Below, piece by piece: positions 1 to 7,684 of a stretch of DNA of 64,000 bases. Every line of letters starts with the position of its first letter. Position 1 is the stretch's first letter. Position numbers and translations under genes: made by a program. Source of the stretch: Gordonia phthalatica (GTDB taxonomy: Bacteria > Actinomycetota > Actinomycetes > Mycobacteriales > Mycobacteriaceae); contig NZ_CP011853.1 of NCBI RefSeq assembly GCF_001305675.1, positions 1,240,001 to 1,304,000 on the forward strand. Reading direction: 5' to 3'. The notes beneath the pieces are model-generated. The model was not told where the DNA came from. It made no database searches and saw only the letters and a program-made list of their open reading frames with translations.

Positions 1-162
1 GGTCTCGGCGCCTGGCTCGCATCGTCGCGCGTCCCGATCGCGCTGGCCCCGACCACCACCGCTGTGCTCGTCTCGGCGATCGCCGTGCTCGGCCTGGCCG
101 GCGCGGGCGTCGCGCTCCGACCGCTCGTCCGGGTGGATCCCCTGACGGCCCTCAACAGATAG
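1..162 (+). CDS. ABC transporter permease, FtsX-like, C-terminal fragment
   Basis: Only the last 53 codons lie in the window; the 5' end is missing. The frame ends with TAG at 160-162. It shows a hydrophobic segment rich in Val, Ala and Leu followed by the tail VRVDPLTALNR. The ending 'hyD-P-hyd-x-AL' after a final membrane helix is typical of MacB/FtsX-type exporter permeases. The ATPase gene begins 8 bases downstream on the same strand, which supports a permease-ATPase pair in the cytoplasmic membrane. The substrate cannot be told from this fragment. Confidence 0.8.
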   Translation, partial: GLGAWLASSRVPIALAPTTTAVLVSAIAVLGLAGAGVALRPLVRVDPLTALNR

Positions 163-169
163 GACTCGC

Positions 170-871
170 ATGTCTCTGGAACTGACCGACGTTGTGCTCA
201 CATATCCGGACGGCGACGGCGCCCGCATCACCGCCGTCGACGGAGTGTCGGCCGCGGTTCCCCGCGGTCGGCTGGTCGGCCTCACCGGTCCATCCGGGTG
301 CGGCAAGTCGAGTGTCCTGTCCGTCGCGGGAACCCTCATCGCTCCCGACAGCGGTCGGGTGGAGGTGGACGGGATCGACGTCACGGACCTGACCGAAGAG
401 GAGCGGGCTGCGGTTCGTCGCACGCGGGTGGGGTTCGTGTTCCAGCACGACAACCTGCTGCCCAGCCTGACGGCGCTCGAGCAGGTCCTGCTGCCGGTGC
501 ACATCGCCGGCGGACGTCCGGCGTCGGCGCGCTCCCACGCTCGAGAACTGCTGGCGGAGGTCGGGTTGGCCGACGCGATGGACCGTCGACCGCACCAACT
601 GTCGGGCGGCATGCGCCAGCGCGTCAACATCGCGCGTGCGCTCATCGGTGATCCCGCGGTACTCCTCGCCGACGAGCCGACCTCGGCGCTCGACTCGCAT
701 CGGGCCGCGGAGACGATGGCCCTGCTCACCCGGCTGGTCCGTGAACGGGACGTGGCGGCTCTTCTCGTCACCCACGATCCGCGTGCCCTCGCCGGTGCCG
801 ATGATGTGCTGTCGATGCTCGACGGCCGCGTCGTCGACCGCAGTCGCGGTGCGGTGGTCAGGGCCGGCTGA
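170..871 (+). CDS. ABC transporter ATP-binding protein (MacB/LolD type)
   Basis: A 233-residue nucleotide-binding subunit. The Walker A motif GPSGCGKSS is near residues 40-48, the Q-loop is in FVFQHDNLLPSLTALEQV, the signature is LSGGMRQRVNIARAL, and Walker B is AVLLADEPTSALD, followed by the switch histidine in LLVTHDP. Order and length match the stand-alone ATPases that partner FtsX/MacB-like permeases. The gene follows the permease fragment by 8 bases, so the two are probably cotranscribed. Its last bases (858-871) overlap the end of the convergent HxlR gene. Such pairs usually export peptides, lipids or antibiotics, but no substrate is indicated here. Confidence 0.92.
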   Translation: MSLELTDVVLTYPDGDGARITAVDGVSAAVPRGRLVGLTGPSGCGKSSVLSVAGTLIAPDSGRVEVDGIDVTDLTEEERAAVRRTRVGFVFQHDNLLPSLTALEQVLLPVHIAGGRPASARSHARELLAEVGLADAMDRRPHQLSGGMRQRVNIARALIGDPAVLLADEPTSALDSHRAAETMALLTRLVRERDVAALLVTHDPRALAGADDVLSMLDGRVVDRSRGAVVRAG

Positions 872-1439
872 GATCGGCGTCGGTCAGTGCCCGCTCACCG
901 CGGACGATCGCGACCGCCGTCTCCAGAGTGAGATGCAGTTCGGCGTCGGGTCGATCGGCTCCACCGTCGTGATGTTCGGCGACTCCATCGCGGACGTCGA
1001 CGTGGAAGGGGGCGGCACCGTCGATGACGACGTCCACCGTCCCGGTCCCGATCACCTCGGCGATCGCGGGCCCGAGTGGGAAGGCCATCCAGTGCGCACG
1101 GATCGCGTCCTTCTCCGACCGCTCGCCGAGGCGGCGACCACCCCAGACGGCGAGCGCGGTCAGCACGGGGCGGAGGGCCTCGCCGTCGTCGGTCAGTGCG
1201 TACACCGAAGCGCTCGCGCGCGGCCCGACGCGCTGCTTGGTCACCAGGCCGTCCTCCTCCAGGCCTCGCAGCCGGGATGCGAGCATGTCGGTGCTGATGC
1301 CGGGCAGGTCGGCGAACAGATCGCTGTACCGCCGTGAGCCGCCGCACAACTCACGCACCACCAGCAGCGTCCACCGATCGCCGATCACGTCGAGGGCGCG
1401 TCCGATAACGCAGTAGTGCTGATAACTCCGCTGTGGCAT
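858..1439 (-). CDS. HxlR-family transcriptional regulator with C-terminal SCP2-like region
   Basis: A 193-residue protein. The N-terminal ~110 residues form an HxlR-type winged helix: the motif C-x-IGRALDVIGDRWTLLVVREL, then RRYSDLFADLPGISTDMLASRLRGLEEDGLV and a beta wing. A Cys near residue 10 is often the redox or ligand-sensing residue of HxlR proteins. The remaining ~80 residues resemble the sterol-carrier/SCP2-like tail found on some actinobacterial HxlR regulators. It is divergent from the aminotransferase gene, with two CTTGG-N5-CCAAG repeats between them (1461-1496). It probably represses itself and perhaps that gene. The effector is unknown. Confidence 0.88.
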   Translation of the reverse strand: MPQRSYQHYCVIGRALDVIGDRWTLLVVRELCGGSRRYSDLFADLPGISTDMLASRLRGLEEDGLVTKQRVGPRASASVYALTDDGEALRPVLTALAVWGGRRLGERSEKDAIRAHWMAFPLGPAIAEVIGTGTVDVVIDGAAPFHVDVRDGVAEHHDGGADRPDAELHLTLETAVAIVRGERALTDADLSRP

Positions 1440-1460
1440 GCTCTACATCGTAGCGGCATA

Positions 1461-1496
1461 CTTGGAATAACCAAGCAGTCACTTGGAACGCCCAAG
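1461..1496. promoter_or_regulatory. Paired inverted repeats, probable HxlR operator
   Basis: Two copies of CTTGG-N5-CCAAG lie at 1461-1475 and 1482-1496. Their starts are 21 bp apart, or two helical turns, so two dimers could bind the same face of the DNA. They lie between the divergent HxlR gene (start 1439) and the aminotransferase gene (start about 1535). The repeats are seen directly; binding by the adjacent regulator is inferred. Confidence 0.6.
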
Positions 1497-1534
1497 CGAC
1501 AGCCGCGGCGAGTGTCTTCGGAAGGAACATGCCA

Positions 1535-2746
1535 ATGCAGCTCACGCAGTCGAGCAAACTCTCCGGTGTCTCATACGAGATCCGCGGACCCGTCGCCGAG
1601 CACGCCGCACGCCTGGAGGCAGAGGGCCATCACGTCGTCAAGCTGAACACCGGCAACCCACTGGAGTTCGGCCTCGAGGCGCCGCAGGAGATCCTCTCGG
1701 ACATGGTGCGGACCCTGCCGCAGTCCACCGGCTACTCGAACTCCAAGGGCCTGTTGCATTCGCGGCGCGCGGTGGCGCAGTACTACCAGACACGCGGCGT
1801 TGCGAACGTCGACGTCGACAACGTCTTCCTCGGCAACGGTGTCTCCGAGCTGATCATGATGGCGATGACCGCGCTCCTGGAGAACGGCGACGAGGTGCTG
1901 GTCCCGGCGCCCGACTTCCCGCTGTGGACGGCGGCGACCGCGCTCAACGGCGGTCGTGCCGTGCACTATCGGTGCGACGAGCAGGCCGACTGGTTCCCCG
2001 ACCTCGACGACATGGCCGCGAAGATCACCGACCGCACGCGGGCGATCGTGCTGATCAACCCGAACAATCCGACGGGAGCCGTGTACTCGAACGAGCTGCT
2101 CGAAGCCGTTCTGGAGTTGGCGCGCCGACACTCCCTCGTGGTCTTCTCCGATGAGATCTACGACAAGATCCTCTACGGCGACGCCCAGCACACCTCCACC
2201 GCCGCGCTGGCCGACGACGTCCTGTGCGTCACGTTCTCCGGCCTGTCGAAGGTCTACCGCGGTGCGGGGCTGCGTTCGGGCTGGATGGTCCTGACCGGTC
2301 CGACCGCCGACGCCCAGAACTACATCGAGGGTCTGACGATGCTGGCGGGCCTGCGGCTCTGCGCCAACGTGCCGGGGCAGCAGGCGGTCGCCGTGGCGAT
2401 CGGCGGTCGCCAGAGCATCTACGAACTGACCGCGCCCGGAGGTCGGCTCTTCGAGCAGAGCCAGCGCGCCGCCGACGCCCTCAACGCCATCCCCGGCATC
2501 AGCTGCGTCCGACCCAGGGGCGCGCTCTACGTCTTCCCGAAGATCGACCGGAACGTCTACGACATCCACGACGACGAGAAGTTCGTCCTCGACCTGCTCC
2601 TGCAGGAGAAGCTGCACATCGTGCAGGGCACCGGATTCAACTGGCCCGAGCCCGACCACTTCCGGATCGTCACGCTCCCGCACGCCGACGAGCTCGAAGC
2701 GATCATCGGGCGGATCGGCAAGTTCCTGGCGACCTATCGCCAGTGA
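1535..2746 (+). CDS. aspC: Pyridoxal-phosphate aminotransferase, AspC/AlaA type
   Basis: A fold-type I aminotransferase of about 403 residues. It has the substrate-loop segment KLNTGNPLEFG, the PLP-contact run INPNNPTGAVYS, SDEIYDKILYG and the Schiff-base lysine in FSGLSKVYRGAGLRSGW. It resembles mycobacterial Rv0337c, an alanine/aspartate aminotransferase that moves amino groups between pyruvate or oxaloacetate and glutamate. Two in-frame ATGs are possible, at 1529 and 1535. The second is preferred because the purine run GGAAGGAA at 1520-1527 is better spaced from it. The gene is divergent from the HxlR regulator and ends at a REP-like stretch and a strong hairpin. Confidence 0.88.
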   Translation: MQLTQSSKLSGVSYEIRGPVAEHAARLEAEGHHVVKLNTGNPLEFGLEAPQEILSDMVRTLPQSTGYSNSKGLLHSRRAVAQYYQTRGVANVDVDNVFLGNGVSELIMMAMTALLENGDEVLVPAPDFPLWTAATALNGGRAVHYRCDEQADWFPDLDDMAAKITDRTRAIVLINPNNPTGAVYSNELLEAVLELARRHSLVVFSDEIYDKILYGDAQHTSTAALADDVLCVTFSGLSKVYRGAGLRSGWMVLTGPTADAQNYIEGLTMLAGLRLCANVPGQQAVAVAIGGRQSIYELTAPGGRLFEQSQRAADALNAIPGISCVRPRGALYVFPKIDRNVYDIHDDEKFVLDLLLQEKLHIVQGTGFNWPEPDHFRIVTLPHADELEAIIGRIGKFLATYRQ

Positions 2747-2810
2747 TGGAGCGGAGCGACAGGTCGAGCGGACGTCCGAGGCGATAGCCGAGGCCGTCCG
2801 TCGAGACCAC
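2747..2810. repeat. REP-like intergenic element, copy 1
   Basis: Just after the aminotransferase stop lies GAGCGGAGCGACAGGTCGAG, and the stretch ends in CGTCGAGACCAC. The same pieces (GGAGCGACAG ... GTCGAAACCAC) occur at 42095-42142, and shorter CTGGTTGAG pieces at 46631-46667. This looks like one copy of a dispersed intergenic repeat. Confidence 0.5.
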
Positions 2811-2857
2811 TGTCACGCGGGCTGGAAGTCGGCGACTTCCAGCCCGCGTGACAATGG
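2807..2857. terminator. Bidirectional terminator hairpin
   Basis: A perfect 20-bp stem (left arm 2811-2830, right arm 2834-2853) encloses a 3-base loop, and three more pairs follow beyond one mismatch. It sits between the convergent aminotransferase gene and the repeat-protein gene. There is no long T run, as is common for high-GC actinobacterial terminators. Confidence 0.8.
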
Positions 2858-2865
2858 AGTGATTG

Positions 2866-3792
2866 CTACTGCCGACCCGGGTACCGGCTGGCGGCGTCGC
2901 TGGTGTCACCCGGCAGCTGCGGTCGGGGAGCGGCGGCGGAGGTGCCGTAGCCGTTGCCCGCGCGCGTCAGGCGCTTGGGCAGACGGTCGGCCAGGCCGCC
3001 GATTGGGGCGACCGACGCGTTGAGGAGTTCGACGACCTCGTTGAGGTGGTCCACGGTCTCCTGCATCGCGGCCAGGTTCGGCGGCAGCGAGGCGAGCGTC
3101 TCCGACAGTTCGGTGAACTTGTCGAGCGGGCCGCCGTCGCCGATGAGCTTCTCGAGTGCACCGTCGGCACCGAGCAGCTGATCGAGGAGACCTTCGTCGC
3201 TCGCCGCACGGTCCAGAACGCCGCCGGGCTGCGACAACTTCTCGAGCACACCGTTGGGCGCGGTCAGCTTGTCGACCACACCGCCCTCGGAGGTGAGGCG
3301 CTCCAGGATGCCCTCGTTCTCCGTGAACTGGTCGACGACGCCGCCCGGACGGGTCAGGCGGTCCAGCGGGCCGTCCTTGGAGGCGACCCGCATCAGGATC
3401 CCGTTCTCGTCGGTCATCTGGTCGAGGAGGCCGCCGCGCTCGGTCAGCTTCTCCAAGAGGCCGTCGGGAGCGGTGAGTCGGTCGATGACACCGCCCGGCT
3501 GGATCAGCCGGTCGAGCGGGCCGCCGTTGGCCAGGATGCGACCGAACGGGCGGTCGGGGCTCAGCAGATCGGCGACCTGGCTCAGGATCGTGAGCGGCGC
3601 TCGGACGGTGGCGACCTCGCTGCCGTCGTGGATGCCGAGCATCGAATTGACTTCGCTCTCCACGCTCTCCGTGGTGAGTCGCGCGACGTTCACGACCGAC
3701 TCGACGGTCGACAGCGCGATCCCCGCGGCCGCAAAGCCGATTCGCAGCGGCAGCTTGACCGCTGTCCGCACTTCTTTCACGCCGTTATTCAT
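2866..3792 (-). CDS. Protein with fourteen tandem 10-residue repeats
   Basis: I do not recognise a named family. The 308-residue protein has three parts. Residues 1-89 are a mostly helical N-terminus with an Ala/Gly-rich segment (LPLRIGFAAAGIALSTVESVV) that could touch or enter a membrane. Residues 90-229 are fourteen unbroken decapeptide repeats of the form [GDNE]-G-[PVIL]-[LIV]-[DE]-[RKQ]-[LFM]-T-x-[PENDRK], such as GGVIDRLTAP and DGLLEKLTER. Residues 230-308 begin with a helix (LAAMQETVDHLNEVVELLN) and end in a Pro/Ala-rich tail. There is no signal peptide with a clear cleavage site. A regular decad suggests a solenoid or elongated coil, perhaps structural or envelope-associated. It is convergent with the aminotransferase gene. 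An ATG at 3790-3792 is the start. Confidence 0.7.
   Translation of the reverse strand: MNNGVKEVRTAVKLPLRIGFAAAGIALSTVESVVNVARLTTESVESEVNSMLGIHDGSEVATVRAPLTILSQVADLLSPDRPFGRILANGGPLDRLIQPGGVIDRLTAPDGLLEKLTERGGLLDQMTDENGILMRVASKDGPLDRLTRPGGVVDQFTENEGILERLTSEGGVVDKLTAPNGVLEKLSQPGGVLDRAASDEGLLDQLLGADGALEKLIGDGGPLDKFTELSETLASLPPNLAAMQETVDHLNEVVELLNASVAPIGGLADRLPKRLTRAGNGYGTSAAAPRPQLPGDTSDAASRYPGRQ
3106..3525 (-). repeat. Fourteen coding 30-bp repeats (decapeptide array)
   Basis: This stretch encodes residues 90-229 of the preceding protein: fourteen consecutive 10-residue units without a gap or insertion. At the DNA level the units have diverged, so the array is old and kept by selection on the protein. 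Confidence 0.85.
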
Positions 3793-3813
3793 GAGTGAAG
3801 ATTGTAGCGGCAG

Positions 3814-4386
3814 TTACTTCTTAGCAGCCGCCTTCGCGGCCTTCTTGAAGTCGCGAACACGCTGAAGCGAGTCAGAATCGGTGACATCAGCCACGGAGCG
3901 ATAGCCTTTGCGACCGTAATCTCCCGTCACCTTGGTCCATCCGCGCGGTTTCACGCCCAATTGCTTCGCCAGCAGGGCGACGAAGATCTTGGCCTTCTGC
4001 TCCCCGAAACCGGGGAGCGCACGGACTCGGGCGAACAATTCCTCACCGGTGCGGGCCGTCGTCCAGATGCTCGCGGTGTCGCCGTCGTACTCGTCGACGA
4101 CCATTCGGGCGAGTTCCTGGATGCGTCCGGCCATCGACCGCCCATAGCGGTGGACGGCCGGCGGAGTGGCGCAGAGGTCCGCGAAGGCCTCCGGGTCGGC
4201 GTCCGCGATGGCGACCGGGTCGAGGGTGCCGAAGCGGTCGAGAATCTTGGCCGGGCCGGCGAACGCTCGCTCCATCGGGAACTGTTGATCGAGCAACATT
4301 CCAGCGGTGAGGGCGAAGGCGTCGGTGGAGAGGAGTTCGTCGGCGACAGGGTCCTGGGCGATCTGGAGTTTTCCCATGACCGCCAT
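3814..4386 (-). CDS. HhH-GPD base-excision DNA repair family protein
   Basis: About 190 residues. The core LDQQFPMERAFAGPAKILDRFG ... resembles the start of a HhH-GPD glycosylase domain. A helix-hairpin-helix follows at VRALPGFGEQKAKIFVALLAKQLG, then a Lys/Ala-rich C-terminus (FKKAAKAAAKK). It matches the short actinobacterial HhH-GPD family, whose lesion specificity is unknown. The open frame continues upstream over the divergent neighbour, so the start is a choice: ATG at 4386 (MAVMGKLQ) or ATG at 4377 (MGKLQ). Both lie downstream of the divergent gene's start at 4411. It probably acts on DNA in the cytoplasm; I cannot assign a catalytic residue with confidence. Confidence 0.8.
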   Translation of the reverse strand: MAVMGKLQIAQDPVADELLSTDAFALTAGMLLDQQFPMERAFAGPAKILDRFGTLDPVAIADADPEAFADLCATPPAVHRYGRSMAGRIQELARMVVDEYDGDTASIWTTARTGEELFARVRALPGFGEQKAKIFVALLAKQLGVKPRGWTKVTGDYGRKGYRSVADVTDSDSLQRVRDFKKAAKAAAKK

Positions 4387-4410
4387 GGTAGTGCTGGCAG
4401 ACTCTGACCC

Positions 4411-4947
4411 ATGAGTAGTCCGTGGAAGCGAATGAGAACCGGGCAACACAGGGCGCATCGGGGGCGACGGCGCGCCGCGGCGGCGGTGATCGCAGCATCG
4501 GCGACGCTCGCCGGGGGACTGGCGACCGCCGCACCCGCGGCCGCCGCGCCGTACGGCGCGAAGTACGTCAAGACCATCCGGTGCGACAGCCCGAGTCCCT
4601 GGCCTGCCGGACCGCTGCGGATCTTCGTCGACGTCTTCACCGACGTGCCCTTCCCCTCCGACGGCCTGCCCGGCCCGGCGATCGCGCTCTCGGCCAACAA
4701 CCCGGGCGGCAGCGGACCGATCCTGGAGTTGACCACGCTGACCACCGTCCGCTGGACCAACCGCACCACCGGGCGATCGGGTGTCGTCCGCGTGCCGACG
4801 CGGGCGCACAGCGCGAACTGGGATGCCGTGATCCACCCCGGTCACGGGGCCGTCAGCTTCACGATCCACCAGAAGATCGGGGCGCTCGCCTTTGTACCGA
4901 TGGTGAATCCGCAGTACACCACGTGCCGCGGGTCGGCGACGGCATGA
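4411..4947 (+). CDS. Small secreted protein, function unknown
   Basis: A 178-residue protein with an Arg-rich N-terminus (RMRTGQHRAHRGRRR), a hydrophobic Ala-rich core and a likely cleavage at AAPAAAA-PYG, that is, a Sec or Tat-like signal peptide without a clear twin-Arg motif. The mature part holds two cysteines, one near its start (IRCDS) and one near its end (TTCRG), which could form one disulfide. Beta-rich text such as TVRWTNRTTGRSGVVRVPT suggests a small beta domain. The stop overlaps the start of the sugar transporter (ATGA), so the two are translationally coupled and may work together at the envelope. No family is recognised. Confidence 0.75.
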   Translation: MSSPWKRMRTGQHRAHRGRRRAAAAVIAASATLAGGLATAAPAAAAPYGAKYVKTIRCDSPSPWPAGPLRIFVDVFTDVPFPSDGLPGPAIALSANNPGGSGPILELTTLTTVRWTNRTTGRSGVVRVPTRAHSANWDAVIHPGHGAVSFTIHQKIGALAFVPMVNPQYTTCRGSATA

Positions 4948-6365
4948 GCGACCAGCACGCCGGTCATGCCGACGTCCCGATCGTCCGTGTTCTCGGCGTC
5001 TCCACCGCGGCAGCGGTCGGCGGCTTCCTGTTCGGGTTCGACAGCTCTGTCGTCAACGGCGCGGTCGACGCCATTCAGGGCGAGTTCGCGCTGTCGGACC
5101 TGGTGACCGGGTTCGCGGTCGCGATCGCTCTGCTCGGCTGTGCGCTCGGCGCGTGGTTCGCCGGCCGCCTCGCGGACCGCTGGGGGCGCAAACGCGTCAT
5201 GCTCCTGGGTTCGGTCCTGTTCGTGGCGTCGTCGATCGGCGCCGGCCTCACCCAGACCGTCTGGGATCTGATGCTCTGGCGCATCATCGGCGGTCTCGGC
5301 ATCGGCATCGCCTCGGTGATCGCACCTGCGTACATCGCCGAGATCGCGCCCGCCAAGTTCCGCGGTGCCCTCGGCTCCATGCAGCAGTTGGCGATCACCC
5401 TCGGCATCTTCGCGGCCCTCCTGTCCGACGCGGTCCTCGCCGACAGCGCGGGATCGGCCGCCAACACGTTGTGGGCGGGCATGGAGGCGTGGCGGTGGAT
5501 GTTCATCGTCGGCGTCGTCCCCGCGGTGGTCTACGGCGTGCTCTCGTTGACGATCCCCGAGTCGCCCCGCTATCTGGTGGCGCGCGGCCGCGACGCCGAG
5601 GCGGCGCGCATTCTGGCGAACGTCTCGGGGGAGGCCGACCCCGACGATCGGGTCGCGCAGATCCGCGGCACCGTCAAACGGGAGGCCGCGGCGTCGCTCC
5701 GCGACATCACCGGTCCCAGCTTCGGCCTGCACCCCTTGATCTGGGTCGGCATCTGGCTGGCGGTGTTCCAGCAGTTCGTCGGCATCAACGCGATCTTCTA
5801 CTACTCGACGACCCTGTGGCAGTCGGTCGGCTTCTCGGAGTCCGCATCGTTCGTGACTTCGGTGATCACCGCCGTCATCAACGTGCTGATGACCTTCGTG
5901 GCGATCGGCTTCGTCGACCGCGTCGGCCGTCGCGCGCTGCTGCTGGTCGGCTCGGTCGGCATGTTCATCGGCCTCCTGATGGCCGCCATCGCGTTCACCC
6001 AGGTGTACGAGACGCTCGACGCCGACGGCGAGACCGTCTCCCGGTTGCCGTCGTCGTGGGGCGTGCTCGCGTTGATCGGCGCCAACCTGTTCGTCATCGC
6101 GTTCGCCGCCAGCTGGGGACCGGTGATGTGGGTGATGCTCGGCGAGATGTTCCCGAACCGGTTCCGCGCTGTCGCCCTGGGCCTGTGCACCGCGGTCAAC
6201 TGGATCTCGAACTTCATCATCTCGCTGCTGTTCCCCGCAGCGATGGGTGCGGTGGGGCCGGCCGTCGTGTACGGCTTCTTCGCCCTGTGCGCGGCCATCT
6301 CGTTCGTCTATGTCCGCGGTCGCGTCCCCGAGACCAAGGGCATGGAGCTCGAGGAGATGGGGTAG
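4944..6365 (+). CDS. MFS sugar porter family transporter
   Basis: A 473-residue transporter with about 12 membrane helices. Sugar-porter signatures are present: GGFLFGFDSSVVNGA in helix 1, GRLADRWGRKRVM in loop 2-3, PESPRYLVARGR before the central loop, QQFVGINAIFYYS in helix 7, VDRVGRRALLLVG in loop 8-9 and VPETKGMELEE at the C-terminus. These match the GlcP/XylE/GLUT subfamily, which imports hexoses or pentoses with H+. The ATG at 4944 overlaps the upstream stop. A hairpin after the gene is shared with the convergent lipase-like gene. The exact sugar cannot be read from the sequence. Confidence 0.92.
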   Translation: MSDQHAGHADVPIVRVLGVSTAAAVGGFLFGFDSSVVNGAVDAIQGEFALSDLVTGFAVAIALLGCALGAWFAGRLADRWGRKRVMLLGSVLFVASSIGAGLTQTVWDLMLWRIIGGLGIGIASVIAPAYIAEIAPAKFRGALGSMQQLAITLGIFAALLSDAVLADSAGSAANTLWAGMEAWRWMFIVGVVPAVVYGVLSLTIPESPRYLVARGRDAEAARILANVSGEADPDDRVAQIRGTVKREAAASLRDITGPSFGLHPLIWVGIWLAVFQQFVGINAIFYYSTTLWQSVGFSESASFVTSVITAVINVLMTFVAIGFVDRVGRRALLLVGSVGMFIGLLMAAIAFTQVYETLDADGETVSRLPSSWGVLALIGANLFVIAFAASWGPVMWVMLGEMFPNRFRAVALGLCTAVNWISNFIISLLFPAAMGAVGPAVVYGFFALCAAISFVYVRGRVPETKGMELEEMG

Positions 6366-6398
6366 CGGTCCACCGCTGCCCGACACCGTGGAACGTCG

Positions 6399-6433
6399 GC
6401 TCTTTTCGCGGGAATCAGTCCGACGAAAAGAGC
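6399..6433. terminator. Bidirectional terminator hairpin
   Basis: A perfect 10-bp stem, GCTCTTTTCG (6399-6408) with CGAAAAGAGC (6424-6433), and a 15-base loop. It lies between the convergent transporter and lipase-like genes, and each arm has a short T or A run. Confidence 0.7.
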
Positions 6434-6450
6434 AGACGGTCGCGGACTTT

Positions 6451-7608
6451 CTAGAACAGCCCCTTCACGAAGGCGTCGACGGCGGCCTGTTCCTGGCGTT
6501 CACCGTCCTTCTCGTCTCCGGTGAGGTAGGTGCTCATCTTGACCTTGTTGCTCGCGAACTGCGCTTCGGTGATGTAGCGCAGCGAGTTCGGGACGACGAC
6601 GGTGTTGTCGACCAGGCGCTGGCTCATCAGGATCGGTCGGTTGAATCCGAGGGTCGGGATCGCGAGCGACTTGCGCAGCGAGGCGGCGAGCTTCGCATTG
6701 GAGGCGAGCGGCTTGCTCACCAGGTCGGAGAGCTGGGTGCCGCCGATCTCCTTGATCAGGGCCTCGGTGCACAGGGATTGCGCCTGCTCGACGAGGGCGG
6801 CGCCGCGCTTGGACAGGATCGGCTCCAGCTCGGCGGCGTCCTGGGAGGCCAGGGTGTAGAGGACGTCGGCGACGACGGCGGTCGGGACCGCGGTCGACGA
6901 CGGACTCAGGCCTGCGACGAGGTCGCCGTACCCGGCCGGGATGCTGGTGGCGGTGCCGCCGCGGAAGTCGAGCTTGCCGGTCTGCCACCGAGTGGCGTTG
7001 CGTGCGAGGGACACGGCGGCAGCCGCTCCCTGCGCCTGGCCGACCACCGACCACTTCGGCGAGAGGTCGGACCGCCCGATGTCGGCCGCGGCGCGGACCG
7101 CGTCGACCAGGTTGTGGGCGGTGGCCTCGACGTCGGAGTACTGCGGTGAGCCCGGAGCGCCGACGGCGGCGTAGTCGGGGGCGATGACCGCGTAGCCGTG
7201 GTTCAGCAGCCGGTTGACGGCGGCGCGGTCGTCGGCGTCGGCCCTCGCGGTGGGCGCGCACGACGCACTCCACCCGCTGGATCCGTGCGCCCACACGACC
7301 ACCGGCCACCCCGCGGCGGGCGTGGTGCCCTTCGGTTCCAGCAGCACCGCGGTGGTCAGGTGCAGACGTTCATCGGATCCCTGGGACCAGTAGCTGAACT
7401 GCTGACCGCTGGCGGCCCCCGACATGAGGCGTGCGGTGTCGACGACGCGGTTCGCGTACACCGACCCGGCGGTCTGACCGCCCGGGGCAGCGGGCGCACT
7501 CTCCGGTTCGGCCAGGGCGTGCGCACCGGCGAGGGAGCCGACCGTCACCGCTGCCGCGGCAGAGGTGGCGAGGAGGGTGCGGGCGAGCCGCTTCCTGGCG
7601 GAGATCAT
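6451..7608 (-). CDS. Secreted alpha/beta-hydrolase (lipase-like) with an altered nucleophile motif
   Basis: 385 residues with an N-terminal signal peptide (MISARKRLARTLLATSAAAAVTVGS ... cut near AHALAEP). The body resembles the secretory lipase family: the oxyanion region VVVWAHGSSGWSASCAPT, NRLLNHGYAVIAPDYAAVGAPG and then the nucleophile elbow. In that elbow the usual G-x-S-x-G reads VVGQAQGAAAA, so the expected serine is alanine (codon GCG, forward strand near 7036-7042). A C-terminal Asp/His pair cannot be placed with certainty. The protein is probably exported to the envelope but may be non-catalytic or use another residue. It is followed on the same strand by two related secreted proteins, suggesting an envelope gene group. 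Confidence 0.75.
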   Translation of the reverse strand: MISARKRLARTLLATSAAAAVTVGSLAGAHALAEPESAPAAPGGQTAGSVYANRVVDTARLMSGAASGQQFSYWSQGSDERLHLTTAVLLEPKGTTPAAGWPVVVWAHGSSGWSASCAPTARADADDRAAVNRLLNHGYAVIAPDYAAVGAPGSPQYSDVEATAHNLVDAVRAAADIGRSDLSPKWSVVGQAQGAAAAVSLARNATRWQTGKLDFRGGTATSIPAGYGDLVAGLSPSSTAVPTAVVADVLYTLASQDAAELEPILSKRGAALVEQAQSLCTEALIKEIGGTQLSDLVSKPLASNAKLAASLRKSLAIPTLGFNRPILMSQRLVDNTVVVPNSLRYITEAQFASNKVKMSTYLTGDEKDGERQEQAAVDAFVKGLF

Positions 7609-7640
7609 GTTCGGTCCTTCGTGACGGCCGGGAGGTCGGA

Positions 7641-7671
7641 CGCCGGCCGTCGAACGGGTCGACGGCCGGCG
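7641..7671 (-). terminator. Terminator hairpin
   Basis: A perfect 13-bp GC-rich stem, CGCCGGCCGTCGA (7641-7653) with TCGACGGCCGGCG (7659-7671), and a 5-base loop. It sits just past the stop of the leftward gene ending at 7685. Confidence 0.75.
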
Positions 7672-7684
7672 GAGTCGGGGAGGG

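Noticed and set aside
4387..4869. N-terminal extension of the HhH-GPD protein
   Set aside because: The open frame continues, but it crosses the divergent secreted-protein gene and lacks similarity to the family; the start at 4386 or 4377 is sufficient.
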